DNA of 64,000 bases from Sporosarcina globispora (GTDB lineage: Bacteria; Bacillota; Bacilli; Bacillales; Cytobacillaceae), in contig NZ_LGUF01000007.1 of NCBI RefSeq assembly GCF_001274725.1, positions 1,743,629 to 1,807,628 of the forward strand, read 5' to 3'. Positions 27,724 to 36,717 of this stretch are shown here, piece by piece. Numbering within the stretch: position 1 is the first letter of the stretch; each line of letters starts with the position of its first letter. The notes below the pieces were generated by a model. The model was given only the letters and a program-made list of their open reading frames with translations. It made no database searches and was not told where the DNA came from. The position numbers and the translations under genes were made by a program.

Positions 27724-28037
27724 AAGAGCGGAAGCGCCTTGCCCACGAAGGAACGCAGACTAAAAGCGCCACGTCCTGTGGCAACGTCTGCATGACCCCC
27801 GGGGCCTCAAGCACAAGACGAGCCTCCCAGGAAGGTGTTCTTTGCCTTTTTGGGAGGATTGCTCGAAATGTGGAGGCGACTGCCCAGGGACGACAGGCAT
27901 AAGACGGTTCCTGTAAGAAGGCGTTCTTCCTTCTGTAAGGAAACGGCTTATGACCCCGAGTCCCTAGGAGCCGCAACGAGACATGCTTGTGACCTCGAGG
28001 GGGTAGGCGCTGGAGCTAGACAGTTATCGACGTTCAA
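27724..28037 (-). repeat. Structured intergenic repeat, family 1, copy B (inverted)
   Basis: The reverse complement of this stretch matches 11390-11705 nearly throughout, from ACGTCGATAACTGTCTAG through CAAGGCGCTTCCGCTCTTC. It fills the nadC-nadA gap, so the operon is read through it. Both copies end close to a coding boundary without disrupting it. Confidence 0.85.
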
Positions 28038-28092
28038 AGATATAAAGTTCTAAAAAAAATATATGCATAATTGGCAAAGGGGTATGGAGGAA

Positions 28093-29199
28093 ATGAATAT
28101 TTTTCAGATAGCAGAAAAACAGGCAAATATTCTTCCGGAAAAATATCGAATGATGACTGTAAAGGAACTGGAGGATCGAGCAAGAGAAATAAAAAATAAC
28201 CTTGGAGATAAACTGTTCATTCCGGGTCATCATTATCAAAAAGATGAGGTCATCCAGTTTGCGGACGCTACTGGTGATTCACTAAAGCTTGCGCAGCTTT
28301 CACAGGAGAATACAGAGGCGGAATATATTGTATTTTGCGGAGTTCATTTTATGGCTGAAACGGCCGATATATTAACGGCGCAACGGCAAAAGGTGCTGCT
28401 GCCTGATATGCGTGCAGGCTGCTCCATGGCCGATATGGCTGATATCCGCCAGACAGAAAGAGCCTGGACGAAGCTGCAGGATATGTTTGGCGATACAATG
28501 ATTCCTTTAACGTATGTAAACTCTACTGCGGCCATCAAGGCTTTTGTAGGCCGTCACGGGGGAGCAACAGTGACATCTTCGAATGCTGAAAAGATGGTGA
28601 GCTGGGCGTTTGAGCAGATGCCGAGAGTTGTATTCCTTCCTGACCAGCATCTTGGAAGAAACACAGCTTATAACCTGGGAATTGGGCTGGAGGAAATGGC
28701 TGTATGGAACCCGATTAAGGATCAGCTGGAATATGAAGGTGCGCTTGAAGACATAAAAGTGATTCTTTGGAAAGGCCATTGTTCTGTTCATGAAAATTTT
28801 ACTGTTGAAAATGTCAAAGAAGTTCGGGACCAACACCCGGAAATGAAGATCATTGTACACCCGGAATGCAGAAGAGAAGTTGTGGAACTTTCCGATATGG
28901 CCGGATCTACCAATTATATTATAGATGCAATCGAACGTTCAGAGCCAGGATCGGCATGGGCAATTGGAACAGAAATGAACTTAGTTAAAAGGATTATCAA
29001 TCAGCATCGTGATAAAAAAATTATCTCACTTAACCCTCATATGTGTCCTTGCCTGACCATGAACCGGATTGATTTGCCGCACCTCGTTTGGTGTCTTGAA
29101 ACAATCGGGCTGGGTGAAAGCCAAAATCTTATTAGGGTGGAAGAACAAACAGCAGCATATGCTAAACTGGCATTAGATAGGATGCTCGAACGTCCATAA
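28093..29199 (+). CDS. nadA: Quinolinate synthase NadA
   Basis: 368 residues from ATG 28093, the same length and N-terminal register as the B. subtilis enzyme ([18 protein letters not shown]); an in-frame ATG at 28063 would add ten residues. Condenses iminoaspartate with dihydroxyacetone phosphate using a 4Fe-4S cluster. Motifs [52 protein letters not shown] and [12 protein letters not shown] supply the cluster cysteines and substrate site. GCAAAGGGG lies about 10 bp ahead; a GGAGG directly abutting the start is too close to act well. Confidence 0.95.
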   Translation: MNIFQIAEKQANILPEKYRMMTVKELEDRAREIKNNLGDKLFIPGHHYQKDEVIQFADATGDSLKLAQLSQENTEAEYIVFCGVHFMAETADILTAQRQKVLLPDMRAGCSMADMADIRQTERAWTKLQDMFGDTMIPLTYVNSTAAIKAFVGRHGGATVTSSNAEKMVSWAFEQMPRVVFLPDQHLGRNTAYNLGIGLEEMAVWNPIKDQLEYEGALEDIKVILWKGHCSVHENFTVENVKEVRDQHPEMKIIVHPECRREVVELSDMAGSTNYIIDAIERSEPGSAWAIGTEMNLVKRIINQHRDKKIISLNPHMCPCLTMNRIDLPHLVWCLETIGLGESQNLIRVEEQTAAYAKLALDRMLERP

Positions 29200-29281
29200 G
29201 CGTTTTCATAATTTGCTGCTCTTTAAATTGAAGGTTCGACCTGCGAAAATTTACCGGTCAGCATTCAGAAAAGGGTAAAAA

Positions 29282-29313
29282 AAAATTCTCCCAAACGGGA
29301 GGATTTTTTTTTG
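29282..29313 (+). terminator. Terminator after nadA
   Basis: AATTCTCCC pairs with GGGAGGATT around AAAC, followed by eight T. Confidence 0.75.
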
Positions 29314-29444
29314 CCTTGCTAACCTCTGACGCTACTAGGGGTTTGAAGAAACGATGAATCATAATTCCTGGTAAAAATGCATATCTTTTTGTGTAGATTG
29401 TTAGCAATTTGCCCAATTCTTCATACACTATATGGACTCATCGC

Positions 29445-29635
29445 GATTAACGGGCACTAATCTGCACCTTTCAAATATATGGATGAACTGCCCGTAAATG
29501 CTGATTAGGAACACAGACCAGGACCGCCACGTCCTCCCAAAAGCTAACGCTTTCGGTTGTGCGATGTCCCGATGCCGCAGCTTTCCTTGTCTGGGGAAAC
29601 GTCTGTGTGACCCACCTCGTGTGGGCCTCAACCAG
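29445..29635 (-). repeat. Structured intergenic repeat, family 2, copy D (inverted)
   Basis: Occupies most of the 480-bp nadA-safA gap. Its reverse complement begins TTGAGGCCCACACGAGGTGG and continues GGACGTGGCGGTCCTGGTC, TTTACGGGCAGTTCATCCAT and ATTAGTGCCCGTTAAT, in the same order as copy C at 23211. An extra segment of about 50 bp lies inside the shared module. Copies C and D are less alike than the family 1 pair, so one is older or they are different subtypes. Confidence 0.6.
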
Positions 29636-29681
29636 CCATCACTGATGGAAGTATCACCTTACGTATAGGAGGGAATTCAGA

Positions 29682-31670
29682 GTGAAAATCCATATCGTAC
29701 AGAAAGGGGATACTCTTTGGAAGATTGCCAAAAAGTACGGCGTGAATTTTGAAGAGCTGAAAAAGATGAATACACAGCTCAGCAACCCTGATATGATTAT
29801 GCCCGGTATGAAAATAAAAGTTCCTGCAAGCGGGGGCTCAATAAAAAAAGAGGCTCCTATTGGAGGAAAACCGGAAGCAAAAATAAATTTGGGTGCCAAA
29901 AAGGAAATGCCAAAAGCAGAACACCCTTTTGCCAAAGAGAAGCCCATTACCATGCCGACAGCTGAAGCACCTAAGGAGAAGCCGGTAAAAGAAGCACCAA
30001 AAAAAGAAATGCCAAAAGTAACGGCGCCAAAGGTTGAAATTCCGAAAGAAGTGCCTAAACCTGCCCCAAAAGCAGAAGTACCGAAGGAGGTTCCAAAAAA
30101 ACCTTATACGCCAAAAATGCCACTGCCTATTATGCCTGAAATTGATATAAATAATTATTATATGATGAATATTCAGCAGCCGGCTCCGCAGCAAAAGCCG
30201 CTTCCGGCAAAAGAGGTTAAACCGCAGCAGCAAAAGCCGCTTCCGGCAAAAGAGGTTAAACCGCAGCAGCAGAAACCTCTGCCGGCTAAAGAAGTTAAAG
30301 CAAAGGAAAAACCAGTGAAGCCTGCAGAAATAAAACCGCAGCAAAAACCACTGCCTATATCAGAATCTAAGCCACAGCCCCAGCTCCCGCCAAAGCCAGT
30401 TAATATCCTGCCGCAGGCAAAGCCTGCTACAAATCAAGAAAGTCATGAATCACCTGAAAGCGAATCATCTTATTATTCTCATCAAGGAGGTCAATATCAG
30501 CCAATGTTTCCTTTTAACCCATGTTACCCGCAGATGCCTTTCCCTCAAGTACAAGGAGCGATGATGCCGCAGATGCCGCACCAGATGCCAATGGTACAGG
30601 GAGCGATGATGCCGCAAATGCCGCACCAGATGCCACAGGTACAAGGAGCGATGATGCCGCAAATGCCGCACCAGATGCCACAGGTACAAGGAGCGATGAT
30701 GCCGCAGATGCCTTTCCCTCAAGTACAAGGAGCAATGATGCCGCAGATGCCGCACCAGATGCCAATGGTACAGGGAGCGATGATGCCGCAAATGCCGCAT
30801 CAGATGCCAACGGGTGTGATGGGTGCAGAAGATATGGGAATGCAAATGCCGCATCAGATGCCACAGGTACAGGGAACGATGATGCCCGAGCATCAAATGC
30901 CTCATATGGGTATGGTGGCTGGAGTTGAGAGTCCGGATTATGATGAATCTTCACCGTTCATGCCAATGGCACAAATGCCATCAGGTGTGATGGGTGTGGA
31001 GGATATGGGACAGCAGATGCCGCATCAAATGCCGCAGGTGCAAGGAGCGATGATGCCTCAGCTGCCTCAAATGCCTCAAATGCCTCAAATGCCGACAGGT
31101 GTAATGGGAGCAGAGGACATGGGACAGCAGATGCCGCATCAAATGCCGCAGGTGCAAGGAGCGATGATGCCTCAGCTGCCTCAAATGCCTCAAATGCCGA
31201 CAGGTGTAATGGGAGCAGAGGATATGGGACAGCAGATGCCGCATCAAATGCCGCAGGTGCAAGGGGCGATGATGCCTCAAATGCCGCATCAGATGCCGCA
31301 GGTGCAAGGAGCGATGATGCCGCAGATGCCTTTCCCTCAAGTACAAGGAGCGATGATGCCACAGATGCCGCATCAAATGCCACAGGTGCAAGGAGCATTT
31401 GAAGATTATTCAGGCATGGCCCAAAAGCCCCTAATGCCGGAATCAGTCATGGGTGCTTCAAATGACTGCGGTTGCGGAGGACCGCAATTTGCTCCTAGAG
31501 GTTACAGTCCTGGCTATGGTCCTGGTTTTGGCCCGGGATTCGGTTATGTTCCTGAACCAGTTTTTAGCCCGGGATTCGGTTATGGCCCTGGACCAGGTTT
31601 TGATCCTATGGAAGGGCAGGCATTTGGGATGCCGAGAAACTTTGACGAAAGCAGTGAATACGACGGTTAA
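29682..31670 (+). CDS. safA: Spore morphogenetic protein SafA (LysM, repeat-rich)
   Basis: 662 residues from GTG 29682 (AGGAGGGAA upstream). N-terminal LysM domain (IHIVQKGDTLWKIAKKYGVN, residues 3-46) that binds cortex peptidoglycan, a Lys/Pro/Glu-rich linker (about 50-265, with repeats of PLPAKEVKPQQQK), then a long Met/Pro/Gln/His repeat region (about 280-585; units like MPQMPHQMPQVQGAM and GVMGAEDMGQQ), and a Gly/Pro/Tyr/Phe C-terminus. SafA organises the inner coat at the cortex. Its place after nadA and before coxA is the B. subtilis order. It is much longer than the B. subtilis protein because of the repeats. Confidence 0.93.
   Translation: MKIHIVQKGDTLWKIAKKYGVNFEELKKMNTQLSNPDMIMPGMKIKVPASGGSIKKEAPIGGKPEAKINLGAKKEMPKAEHPFAKEKPITMPTAEAPKEKPVKEAPKKEMPKVTAPKVEIPKEVPKPAPKAEVPKEVPKKPYTPKMPLPIMPEIDINNYYMMNIQQPAPQQKPLPAKEVKPQQQKPLPAKEVKPQQQKPLPAKEVKAKEKPVKPAEIKPQQKPLPISESKPQPQLPPKPVNILPQAKPATNQESHESPESESSYYSHQGGQYQPMFPFNPCYPQMPFPQVQGAMMPQMPHQMPMVQGAMMPQMPHQMPQVQGAMMPQMPHQMPQVQGAMMPQMPFPQVQGAMMPQMPHQMPMVQGAMMPQMPHQMPTGVMGAEDMGMQMPHQMPQVQGTMMPEHQMPHMGMVAGVESPDYDESSPFMPMAQMPSGVMGVEDMGQQMPHQMPQVQGAMMPQLPQMPQMPQMPTGVMGAEDMGQQMPHQMPQVQGAMMPQLPQMPQMPTGVMGAEDMGQQMPHQMPQVQGAMMPQMPHQMPQVQGAMMPQMPFPQVQGAMMPQMPHQMPQVQGAFEDYSGMAQKPLMPESVMGASNDCGCGGPQFAPRGYSPGYGPGFGPGFGYVPEPVFSPGFGYGPGPGFDPMEGQAFGMPRNFDESSEYDG
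30531..31400 (+). repeat. In-frame tandem repeats within safA
   Basis: Units of about 45-66 bp encode MPQMPHQMPQVQGAM-type and LPQMPQMPTGVMGAEDMGQQ-type blocks. Near-identical DNA in adjacent units (for example around 31020-31100, 31125-31200 and 31215-31290) shows recent duplication. The repeat also creates long open frames on the other strand and in frame 2, which are not genes. Confidence 0.85.
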
Positions 31671-32646
31671 TAATGGAGGAGACGATTTAGCTCAAAATCG
31701 TCTCCTCTCCTATTTGCAAGATCAGCTGCCCTTTAAAGTTGAAGAAATAAAGCCAATCAGAAAGAAGGTTTATTTACTGCGGACGCAGGAACGGGCCTTT
31801 ATATTGAAAGGATTTTCGTCCTATCACCGGCTAAAGCTTCAGGAGGCATTTACCTCATCATTAATGAATGAAGGATTTGAAAAAACATATATTTTTTACG
31901 AGGTTGCCAAAGAACCGCCTTTGTTTTTTGACAGGACTTATTTTGGCTGTATGGAGTATATACCGCCTTCGGAAGATGTTTTCACATATTACCTGAAGAC
32001 AAATCGTTTAGAAGGGCTGGAGCTGCTGAAAAAATTCCACGATACAACAGAGAAGCTTGTCAGCCGTTACCAAACGGTTGTGCCTGCATATCGGCAGGCA
32101 GACAAGTGGAGAGAAAGAGCGACCCTTTTTCTTAATAATCTCCCTGTAGTAAGATATTTTGTCCAAAAAGAAATTATTAATGAATTATTAGCCTGGGCGG
32201 ATTGGTCCTTAAAAGGCATGGAAGAAGAAGCCTTGCTTTTTCAATCAGGGAGGCAGGTCATTCTGCACGGTGACGTAGCGCATCACAATTTTCTAAGGGC
32301 AAAAGACCAATCTTTATATTTGCTTGATTTTGATCTGGTGGCAATAGGAACTCCCCATTCAGATTATCTGCAGTATGCAAATCGCATCCTTCCTTTTATG
32401 AAATGGTCAATTGATGATTTAGGAAAATATCCCATCTTAAAATCCTATCTTGGAGAAAGGGGATTTCTCCATGCATTGGCTTTTCCAACCGACATATTTA
32501 GGGAATGGAATCGTGTAATAAGAGATAGAACATATCTTGATCCTGTCAAGATTCGTCCTGTTCTGGATTTAACTGTAGGACAGTTTGCAGAAAGGCAGCG
32601 TTTTATTAAAGCTCTTAAAAATGCTGCCAGCGAGAAGAGCAAATAG
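31654..32646 (+). CDS. CotS-family spore coat-associated kinase-like protein (YsxE type)
   Basis: About 330 residues in the choline/aminoglycoside phosphotransferase fold used by CotS, YtaA and YsxE of the spore coat. Visible motifs: VYLLRTQERAFILKGFSSYH (ATP-binding Lys), VILHGDVAHHNFL (catalytic loop, HGD in place of HxD) and YLLDFDL (metal-binding Asp). The start is uncertain: GTG 31654 overlaps the end of safA by 17 bp, whereas GGAGGAG at 31675 has no ATG/GTG/TTG at the right distance in frame; TTG 31714 is the next option. It probably acts in coat assembly; kinase activity is unproven for the family. Confidence 0.75.
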   Translation: MNTTVNNGGDDLAQNRLLSYLQDQLPFKVEEIKPIRKKVYLLRTQERAFILKGFSSYHRLKLQEAFTSSLMNEGFEKTYIFYEVAKEPPLFFDRTYFGCMEYIPPSEDVFTYYLKTNRLEGLELLKKFHDTTEKLVSRYQTVVPAYRQADKWRERATLFLNNLPVVRYFVQKEIINELLAWADWSLKGMEEEALLFQSGRQVILHGDVAHHNFLRAKDQSLYLLDFDLVAIGTPHSDYLQYANRILPFMKWSIDDLGKYPILKSYLGERGFLHALAFPTDIFREWNRVIRDRTYLDPVKIRPVLDLTVGQFAERQRFIKALKNAASEKSK

Positions 32647-32758
32647 TCCTCATCAAAAAATTGGACGTAAATGGACAGAATGAAAGCCTCTTTGCGCTCA
32701 CAAGCTAAGAAAGAGCAGAAATGCTCAAGCTTGTAATATTAGCGAGGGGGTTTTTCGC

Positions 32759-33502
32759 TTGCACAAGAAATTAATTGGTGTGCCGATAGCTGCCATCATG
32801 TCGGTGGGATTGGCAGGGTGCGGAGCCAATGATAATGCTGATGTTGATCGTACTAATGAAATTGGTCAGCCCATGGGCTATTATTCAAATGAAAACCACG
32901 GAAACCGCGGAGGAAATGTCCGAGTTGATGATGGTACAGATAATGATGGGCCTCTGACAGAAATGATGGACCATACCCTTGGCGGTGAGGGGAGAAATAA
33001 TGGCTACAATCGAGTGGATAATAATGCAAGAAGAGTAAACGATGAAAACACCGGAAACCCTACTGTGCCTCTTGCTGATAGGGATATCAGCTTTTTCCAG
33101 AAAGATAATCGTTTTAGCCATAGCGATGCGAATTATCATGGACATCTGGATGACAATACACGAAAAGCCAATAATTCTTATTACCAGGCTTATGAAGGTG
33201 AGCTTGCTGAAAAAATTGGCGACGTTGCAGCTTCTGTTCCAAACGTTGAAGATGTCAGGTCTGTTACCTATGGAAGCGATGTTTTGATTGCTGTGGATTT
33301 GACTGATTACAACAAGGAAGAACAAACGAAAGAGGCAATTCATGAAGCCGTCCAGCCATACTTGCGCGGAAGATCTGCCACAGTTGTAACGGACGAAGGA
33401 ACGTTTAGCCGTTTAAGAAATATTGATAACAACCTTCGTGATGGCGGTCCAAGGGAGCAAATTGATTGGGATTTAAAAAGTTTATTCGGCAGGGAACAAT
33501 AA
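32759..33502 (+). CDS. coxA: YhcN/YlaJ family spore lipoprotein CoxA
   Basis: 247 residues from TTG 32759 (AGCGAGGGGG upstream). Lipoprotein signal with lipobox VGLAGC (Cys21), an Asn/Asp/Gly-rich low-complexity stretch (about 22-105), then the YhcN/YlaJ domain (about 135-235; KIGDVAASVPNVEDVRSVTYGSDVLIAVDL). In B. subtilis CoxA sits next to safA and is a cortex-associated spore protein; the same position supports the name here. Confidence 0.82.
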   Translation: MHKKLIGVPIAAIMSVGLAGCGANDNADVDRTNEIGQPMGYYSNENHGNRGGNVRVDDGTDNDGPLTEMMDHTLGGEGRNNGYNRVDNNARRVNDENTGNPTVPLADRDISFFQKDNRFSHSDANYHGHLDDNTRKANNSYYQAYEGELAEKIGDVAASVPNVEDVRSVTYGSDVLIAVDLTDYNKEEQTKEAIHEAVQPYLRGRSATVVTDEGTFSRLRNIDNNLRDGGPREQIDWDLKSLFGREQ

Positions 33503-33508
33503 CGATTT

Positions 33509-33549
33509 AATTCAAAAGAGCAAAGCGGAGAGCTTTGCTCTTTTGAATT
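33509..33549 (+). terminator. Terminator after coxA
   Basis: An 18-bp perfect stem (AATTCAAAAGAGCAAAGC with GCTTTGCTCTTTTGAATT) around GGAGA. Its T-rich arm serves as the tail. Confidence 0.8.
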
Positions 33550-33560
33550 ATTAATATTTC

Positions 33561-33590
33561 AGGATAAACATGAAAATATTGGTCACACTA
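33561..33590 (+). promoter_or_regulatory. Possible forespore (sigma-G-like) promoter of bofC
   Basis: GGATA (33562) and CACACTA (33584-33590) lie 17 bp apart, an imperfect match to forespore sigma consensus. bofC is a sigma-G gene in B. subtilis. This is weak evidence. Confidence 0.25.
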
Positions 33591-33661
33591 ATCATAAAGA
33601 TCTGGGAAAAACAGGCTTAGTGGATGCTGCAGAAGTTACAATTTAATCGAGGTGATCGATA

Positions 33662-34210
33662 ATGAGAACCATATGGGGCTTGCTCCTTTTAGGCGTTGCT
33701 TCCTTTTATCCCTTCTTCCAGACAGACACATTCAACTTTTTATATAAGGACATTTCTGTATATGCAATGGAAACAGAAAAGCGCATTGAAGGTCCGCTTA
33801 CGATAAAGGTCATTTTGGAAAGAGAATATCTGGATGGGGAAGTTAGCCAGGAAATGATAGAGGAAACCATATGGACCCTTGAAGATTTCTGGGCTAAATA
33901 TGATCAATGGCAGCTTGTGGATATGGATAAAGATTATGTGGTGTTCCGCCGGCAAATGGATGATATTTCTCCATTATTAAAAGCAAATGGGTACTTCGGT
34001 GTTACAGAGGATGGTACATTGACCATTTTCAACGGAAGGCCGCAAAGAACAAATATCATTCAGTCTTTCTTTCAAATCGATTTAGGGAAATTAGAAAGCA
34101 CAAAATGCCAGGAGCTGAAAAAAGGGATACCAATTATGACGAAAGATCGTTATGTAGAGGTGCTGGAAACATTTAAAAGCTATTCCACCGGAGAAAAATA
34201 CGCAAATTGA
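33662..34210 (+). CDS. bofC: Intercompartmental signalling factor BofC
   Basis: 182 residues with an N-terminal export segment (TIWGLLLLGVASFYPF, residues 3-18). BofC is secreted from the forespore into the intermembrane space and restrains SpoIVB, so delaying pro-sigma-K processing. The N-terminal beta domain (GPLTIKVILEREYLDGE) and C-terminal domain (YFGVTEDGTLTIFNGRP) are visible. It regulates the same pathway as spoIVFA/FB found at 15-16.7 kb. GAGGTGATCGATA precedes ATG 33662. Confidence 0.9.
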   Translation: MRTIWGLLLLGVASFYPFFQTDTFNFLYKDISVYAMETEKRIEGPLTIKVILEREYLDGEVSQEMIEETIWTLEDFWAKYDQWQLVDMDKDYVVFRRQMDDISPLLKANGYFGVTEDGTLTIFNGRPQRTNIIQSFFQIDLGKLESTKCQELKKGIPIMTKDRYVEVLETFKSYSTGEKYAN

Positions 34211-34220
34211 ATCAGCGGTG

Positions 34221-34262
34221 AAACATGCAAGAGAGCGGACTTCTCTTGCATGTTTCTGTTTT
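34221..34262 (+). terminator. Terminator after bofC
   Basis: AAACATGCAAGAGA and TCTCTTGCATGTTT form a perfect 14-bp stem, followed by CTGTTTTG. Confidence 0.75.
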
Positions 34263-34347
34263 GAATATAATGCGTATAATCATTTGTAATGTTACTTATT
34301 TTTTGATAGCTTATAGTTATGTAACATTAGTTGCAGGAGGGAATCTT

Positions 34348-34911
34348 GTGGAATATGTTGACCCTATCAAGGACATCAAAAGCATTAATAAAATTAAAGA
34401 GATTTTAAGACAGCAGTCACAGCGGGATCTTTTGCTTTTTGTATTAGGCATAAATACGGGAATAAGGGTCAGTGATTTGCTATCTCTGAAAATTAGTGAT
34501 GTTTGGGATGGGAATCAAATAAAAGAGTTTATTTATTTTAATGACCTCAATAGCAATGAAAATAAAGCATTTTACTTAAATAACAGCGTGAAAAGAGAAC
34601 TGAAAAAATATTTCGCTCAGTATGATTTCACTGATTGTGATTATCTCTTCAAATCCAAAAAGATTAATCAGCCAATTACCCGCCAGCAGGCATATCGAAT
34701 TATAAATAATGCTGCAAAGGAAGCTGGAATTCAAGGGAAAATTGGAACACATACACTTCGAAAGACATTTGGCTATCATGCCTATAGAAAAGGGATTGCC
34801 ATTTCAATCATTATGTCCATCTATAATCATCATTCTTCAGCTGAAACCTTGCGCTATCTTGGTATCGAAAAAGGCGGGAAGCAATTGATAAAAGTGGACG
34901 TTAATCTTTAG
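34348..34911 (+). CDS. Catalytic-domain-only tyrosine recombinase
   Basis: 187 residues from GTG 34348, chosen because GCAGGAGGG lies 6-8 bp upstream. It consists of the C-terminal catalytic domain only: first Arg in NTGIRVSDLLSLKISDV, the H-x-x-R box HTLRKTFGYH, a late His in YNHHSSAETLRYLGI, and the Tyr in that same stretch. The N-terminal core-binding/SAM-like domain of XerC/D and phage integrases is missing. No phage or transposon genes, att repeats or target duplications are seen around it. It lies between the bofC terminator and ruvA. Function unknown; a stable chromosomal solo recombinase is more likely than a mobile integrase. Confidence 0.82.
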   Translation: MEYVDPIKDIKSINKIKEILRQQSQRDLLLFVLGINTGIRVSDLLSLKISDVWDGNQIKEFIYFNDLNSNENKAFYLNNSVKRELKKYFAQYDFTDCDYLFKSKKINQPITRQQAYRIINNAAKEAGIQGKIGTHTLRKTFGYHAYRKGIAISIIMSIYNHHSSAETLRYLGIEKGGKQLIKVDVNL

Positions 34912-35050
34912 AACGTACCTTCTCTCTTCTGATTTCCGCGGCGATCGATCAGCAATGTATCTTTCCCCAGGCTTTTCAATATTTTATTCTTCGTGCCTAA
35001 AATATATTATGGTACAATGAGGTACAGTTAAATCAGAGGAGAGAAAGGCA

Positions 35051-35662
35051 TTGTTTGAATTTGTAAGAGGCAAGCTGGATTTTATTGGACCGGAATATGT
35101 GGTTATTGAAAATAATGGAATTGGCTATCAGGTTTTAACGCCTAATCCATTTAGCTATACCCCGGAGTTCGGGCAGGAAGTCAGGATATACACGTATCAT
35201 TATGTACGAGAAGATATTATGGCATTGTACGGTTTTAAGACTCGGGAGGAGAAGACTCTGTTTACCAAGCTGCTGAATGTTACCGGAATTGGGCCGAAGG
35301 GGGCTCTTGCGATTCTTGCTTCAGGTGAACCGGAACAGGTGGTTCAGGCGATTGAAAACGAAGATGAAGCATTCCTCGTTAAGTTTCCTGGAGTAGGAAA
35401 GAAAACGGCGAGGCAAATGATTCTTGATCTGAAAGGGAAGCTGCCGGATATTGTACCTGACTTTTTCCCTGATTTGTTCTCAGCGGATAAAATTCAGGCT
35501 GAGAGCGGGCCTGCAGGGGACTTGGAAGAAGCTTTGCTTGCACTAAAAGCGCTGGGCTATTCAGATAAGGAACTGAAAAAGATTACTCCAGAACTGAAAA
35601 AGGAAAAGCTTACAACGGACCAATACATAAAGAAGGCTCTGCAAAAGCTTTTAAAACTATAA
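35051..35662 (+). CDS. ruvA: Holliday junction DNA helicase subunit RuvA
   Basis: 203 residues from TTG 35051 (GGAGAGAAAGG upstream). OB fold N-terminus ([20 protein letters not shown]), two helix-hairpin-helix motifs ([32 protein letters not shown]) and a C-terminal domain that contacts RuvB. Tetramers bind Holliday junctions and load RuvB. Start of a ruvA-ruvB-DUF2905-queA-tgt-yajC block. Confidence 0.96.
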   Translation: MFEFVRGKLDFIGPEYVVIENNGIGYQVLTPNPFSYTPEFGQEVRIYTYHYVREDIMALYGFKTREEKTLFTKLLNVTGIGPKGALAILASGEPEQVVQAIENEDEAFLVKFPGVGKKTARQMILDLKGKLPDIVPDFFPDLFSADKIQAESGPAGDLEEALLALKALGYSDKELKKITPELKKEKLTTDQYIKKALQKLLKL

Positions 35663-35715
35663 TTTGTTGGAATCGGCCCGCTTCATTTATGCTGATATTA
35701 AGAAGGTGATTAAGT

Positions 35716-36717
35716 ATGGAAGAGCGGATAATATCCGGTGAAGCTGATCTTCAGGACCTTTCATTCGAACAGAGTCTGCGCCCGCAGACACTAAAGCAGT
35801 ATATTGGACAGGATAAAGTAAAGGAAAACCTCGAAATCTTTATCAAAGCCGCCAGAATACGCGAGGAGACCTTAGATCATGTCCTACTATATGGGCCGCC
35901 CGGATTGGGGAAAACCACACTGGCTACCATTATTGCTAATGAAATGGGTGTAAATATCAGGACCACTGCAGGCCCTGCAATTGAAAGGCCTGGTGATTTG
36001 GCGGCGATACTGACTGCATTGGAACCGGGTGACGTCCTGTTTATTGATGAAATTCATCGCTTGCCGCGTTCTATTGAAGAAGTTTTATATCCTGCAATGG
36101 AAGACTTCTGTCTGGATATTGTCATCGGAAAAGGGCCAAGCGCCAGATCTGTAAGGCTGGATTTGCCGCCTTTTACACTGGTTGGCGCGACTACAAGGGC
36201 AGGTTCGCTATCGGCTCCTTTAAGGGACCGTTTTGGCGTGCTTAGCAGGCTTGAATACTACTCAGAAGAGCAGCTGACTGATATTGTTGTCCGTACGGCT
36301 GAGGTTCTTGATACAGGAATAGATCAAAAAGCCGCCATTGAGGTGGCCAGAAGGTCAAGAGGCACGCCTAGAATTGCAAATAGGCTCCTCCGCAGAGTCC
36401 GTGATTTTGCCCAGGTTAAAGCTGATGGTCAAATTGATGAAACACTGGCCAAGGAAGCCTTGGAGCTTTTGCAGGTTGACCGTTTAGGCCTTGATCATAT
36501 TGACCATAAATTATTAAGAGGGATTATAGAAAAATTCCGCGGCGGCCCTGTTGGCCTTGAAACAATTGCAGCGACAATTGGGGAAGAATCGCACACGATT
36601 GAAGATGTTTATGAACCATATTTATTGCAGATTGGGTTTATTCAGCGGACACCAAGAGGAAGAATTGTAACAGACCTGGTGTACCGTCATTTTCAAATGG
36701 AGGTGCCTGCTGATTGA
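35716..36717 (+). CDS. ruvB: Holliday junction branch-migration ATPase RuvB
   Basis: 333 residues, AAA+ motor. Walker [12 protein letters not shown] (about residues 60-70), Walker [10 protein letters not shown], sensor 1 GATTRAG, arginine finger region PLRDRFG, sensor 2 [15 protein letters not shown], and the C-terminal winged helix ([16 protein letters not shown]). AAGGTGATT precedes ATG 35716. Its stop overlaps the next start (TTGA). Confidence 0.97.
   Translation: MEERIISGEADLQDLSFEQSLRPQTLKQYIGQDKVKENLEIFIKAARIREETLDHVLLYGPPGLGKTTLATIIANEMGVNIRTTAGPAIERPGDLAAILTALEPGDVLFIDEIHRLPRSIEEVLYPAMEDFCLDIVIGKGPSARSVRLDLPPFTLVGATTRAGSLSAPLRDRFGVLSRLEYYSEEQLTDIVVRTAEVLDTGIDQKAAIEVARRSRGTPRIANRLLRRVRDFAQVKADGQIDETLAKEALELLQVDRLGLDHIDHKLLRGIIEKFRGGPVGLETIAATIGEESHTIEDVYEPYLLQIGFIQRTPRGRIVTDLVYRHFQMEVPAD

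Noticed and set aside
27629..28053. ORFs on both strands within repeat copy B
   Set aside because: They arise from GC-rich repeat DNA; copy A does not encode the same products in an expressed setting.
30465..31398. Long minus-strand and frame-2 open frames within safA (His/Leu/Arg- and Ala/Ser-rich)
   Set aside because: They mirror the DNA repeats of safA, have no ribosome sites and have repeat-derived low-complexity compositions.
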